Below, piece after piece: positions 5,694-7,432 of a DNA stretch of 7,432 nt. Location of the stretch: contig JAEYTN010000144.1 in NCBI GenBank assembly GCA_023433985.1, positions 1-7,432 on the forward strand. Reading direction: 5' to 3'. The notes below the pieces were generated by a model. It was not told the origin of the DNA and searched no databases. It worked only from the letters and a program-made list of their open reading frames with translations. The position numbers and the translations under genes were made by a program. The first letter of the stretch is position 1, and every line of letters begins with the position of its first letter. The DNA is from Pseudomonadota bacterium. GTDB lineage: Bacteria > Pseudomonadota > Alphaproteobacteria > Rhizobiales > Devosiaceae.

Positions 5694-7432
5694 GTGAAAC
5701 CTACTCCCGCTCCTGGCACCAAGGTCCGTAAGCGCTCGGCATGGCGCATCCTGGGTAGGATAGCCGCAGCAACGGTGGCCGCGCCGGTCATGCTGCTGGT
5801 GCTGCTCTATGCCATCCTGATCGTTACCCCAATTCCGCTGCCCTTTGTATCGGCGCAGGTGCGCAATGTCGTACTTAGCTCGATGCCTGAAGGCAGTCAG
5901 CTCGAGCTCGGCGACATGGCGCTGGCTCTGGAGGGTTTCGTCTGGCCGGTGATCCGCTTTTCACCAGTGACCTATACCGATGTGAAGACCGGCGGAACGG
6001 TCAGCATGGAGGCGCTTGAGGTCGGTTTCTCGCCGATCCGCGCCATCGTGGGGCAGCCGGGCGCCACCGTGACGGTTGTGGGGCCGCATCTGCAGGTGAA
6101 CCAGGATCTGTTCGGGCCGCGGCTTGCCAAGTTCGAGCTGGTGAACGAGCCGGACGGCAGTCGCACGGTTCGGGTCATCGAGGGGCAGGACCAGTTTCCC
6201 GAGCTCGACATCTCGGCCAATGGCATGGATATCCGGGGCACGGTGCCCGACCCCAGGCTCGGTATCCGGTCGGACAATGACTGGCTGGTCTATAACCTCG
6301 AGGCGGCGGGCAACGGCATCGCCAGCATCATCGAACAGGCGCGGGTCGGCAATTTCTCCAAGCTCGTGGTGCGCGACGGCGTGCTCGACATGAACGACGC
6401 GCTCTATGGCGTGTTCCGAACCTTCAAGGACATCAACGTCGAGGTAGCGCCTTCGGCCGATGCCAAGTCGGCCTCCGGCAAGTTCTCCGCCAATTTCGAC
6501 GGCACCGTGATGAACGGTATCTTCGATTGGCTGGGGACGGACACACCGGTCGCCCGCATCCAGACCTCGATCACCAACTTCGACCCGGGCGCTTTTTCGC
6601 CTATGGTGGGCGACAAGTCCGCGCCGGCGACCGTGGTGGGCACCATGTCGGTGTCGATGGATATCGGCTTCGATACGGTGACCAAGAAGGTGACCGACGG
6701 GCTGTTCCACATGGACATGACCGGCATGGACATCAAGCTGCCTGACGGCAGCTATGTGCCGATTGCCACGTCGATCGCCGAGGTGAGGTGGGACCCGGCA
6801 GCCGGGCAGTTCACCATGGACGACACGACCATCAGCGTGGGCACGAACACGGCGGTGGTCCGGGGCACTTTCGTGCTGGGGCTCGATCCGCAGTACGGAC
6901 CCATCGTCAGTATCGCGGTGACCGGGCGCGACGTCGCGCTCACTTCCGACATGGGGCCGCCGGAGGAGCCGTTCAGCCAGATGAGCCTCGCCGCCTGGTC
7001 GGCTCCGCTCTATGGCGCGATGGGCATCGACGACTTCCAGATCAGCAAGCCCGATGGGGCCGTGATCGCCGCCAAGGGGCGTATCGACATGCTGCTCGAC
7101 GGCGTCGGCTTCAAGATGGACATTGCCGGTGACCGGATCAGCGCCGACGACCTGAAGCGCGTCTGGCCGCCGATGATGGCGACCGACTCGCGGAACTGGT
7201 TCGTGAAGAACGTCATCGCCGGCAGGCTCAAGAAGTCGTCGATGCGGTACAATTTCCCCATCGGGGCCATCGATCCGGCCGGCGGCGAAGGCAAGCCGCT
7301 GCCACCGGGCTCGATGTCGATCGACATCGTCGGCGAGGGGGTCACCATCAAGCCGACCGAGACGATGGACCCGATCCAACTCGACGGCGAAACGCGGTTG
7401 AGGCTGCGGGATTCCGATATCACCATGTCGGC
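5694..7432 (+). CDS. AsmA-like DUF3971 (YhdP-related) envelope protein, N-terminal part, truncated by window end
   Basis: The frame is open from GTG 5694 to the window end: 579 codons without a stop. The protein begins with a basic cytoplasmic segment (residues 2-22, KVRKR) and one membrane helix (about 23-45), then a long Asp/Gly/Val-rich region with the alternating pattern of beta structure. Near residues 484-511 it has ISADDLKRVWPP, then SRNWFVKNVIAGR. This is the LWP...(R)xW...NI..G signature of DUF3971 in AsmA-like proteins. These are thought to be bridge-like proteins anchored in the inner membrane, spanning the periplasm and moving phospholipid to the outer membrane. That role is family knowledge from YhdP and relatives, not shown here. 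Family members usually exceed 1000 residues, so about half is missing. An alternative GTG at 5661 would add 11 residues. The gene is divergent from the peroxiredoxin gene. Confidence 0.85.
   Translation, partial: MKPTPAPGTKVRKRSAWRILGRIAAATVAAPVMLLVLLYAILIVTPIPLPFVSAQVRNVVLSSMPEGSQLELGDMALALEGFVWPVIRFSPVTYTDVKTGGTVSMEALEVGFSPIRAIVGQPGATVTVVGPHLQVNQDLFGPRLAKFELVNEPDGSRTVRVIEGQDQFPELDISANGMDIRGTVPDPRLGIRSDNDWLVYNLEAAGNGIASIIEQARVGNFSKLVVRDGVLDMNDALYGVFRTFKDINVEVAPSADAKSASGKFSANFDGTVMNGIFDWLGTDTPVARIQTSITNFDPGAFSPMVGDKSAPATVVGTMSVSMDIGFDTVTKKVTDGLFHMDMTGMDIKLPDGSYVPIATSIAEVRWDPAAGQFTMDDTTISVGTNTAVVRGTFVLGLDPQYGPIVSIAVTGRDVALTSDMGPPEEPFSQMSLAAWSAPLYGAMGIDDFQISKPDGAVIAAKGRIDMLLDGVGFKMDIAGDRISADDLKRVWPPMMATDSRNWFVKNVIAGRLKKSSMRYNFPIGAIDPAGGEGKPLPPGSMSIDIVGEGVTIKPTETMDPIQLDGETRLRLRDSDITMS

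Noticed and set aside
5961..7379. 472-residue open frame on the minus strand
   Set aside because: Long, but His/Arg/Asp-rich and opposite the AsmA-like gene, whose + strand frame has a membrane helix and the DUF3971 signature.

Overview
The window is high-GC DNA (native coding bias on both strands, GTG as well as ATG starts) whose proteins look like an alphaproteobacterium of the order Hyphomicrobiales. The clues are the acidic RecA tail resembling rhizobial RecA, a Bcp-type peroxiredoxin beside a membrane-anchored M23 peptidase, and a DUF3971/AsmA-like protein. A Devosia-like organism is a reasonable guess but is not proven by the sequence.

Layout from left to right. Positions 1-123 (+) hold the last 40 codons of recA. 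A strong bidirectional terminator follows at 146-170. Positions 331-3648 (-) hold one 1105-residue gene, the centrepiece of the window. Upstream of it on the same strand are an M23 (LytM-type) peptidase (3757-4959) and a Bcp/PrxQ-type peroxiredoxin (5038-5547). A 146-bp divergent intergenic region then separates these from a large AsmA-like/DUF3971 protein on the + strand (5694 to the window end, incomplete). No RNA genes, insertion sequences or CRISPR arrays were seen.

The 1105-residue protein is an unusual single-chain fusion. In order it carries a branched-chain 2-oxoacid dehydrogenase E1-alpha domain, the matching E1-beta domain, a lipoyl domain with its attachment lysine, and a complete FabH-like ketoacyl synthase III (KAS III) with intact Cys-His-Asn triad. 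No E2 acyltransferase domain and no E3-binding domain are present. The arrangement suggests a self-contained starter-unit machine: decarboxylate a 2-oxoacid, load the acyl group on the lipoyl arm, pass it to the KAS III cysteine, and condense it with a malonyl unit to give a 3-oxoacyl-ACP. The direct lipoyl-to-KAS hand-off is inference. Every catalytic motif it needs is visible in one reading frame.

The peptidase, peroxiredoxin and AsmA-like protein look like ordinary envelope and housekeeping genes. The fusion gene lies between them and recA, runs tail-to-tail with recA and shares its terminator. It may be co-transcribed with the two genes upstream, but nothing else in the window looks functionally tied to it: no ACP, ketoreductase, E3 or regulator is present.
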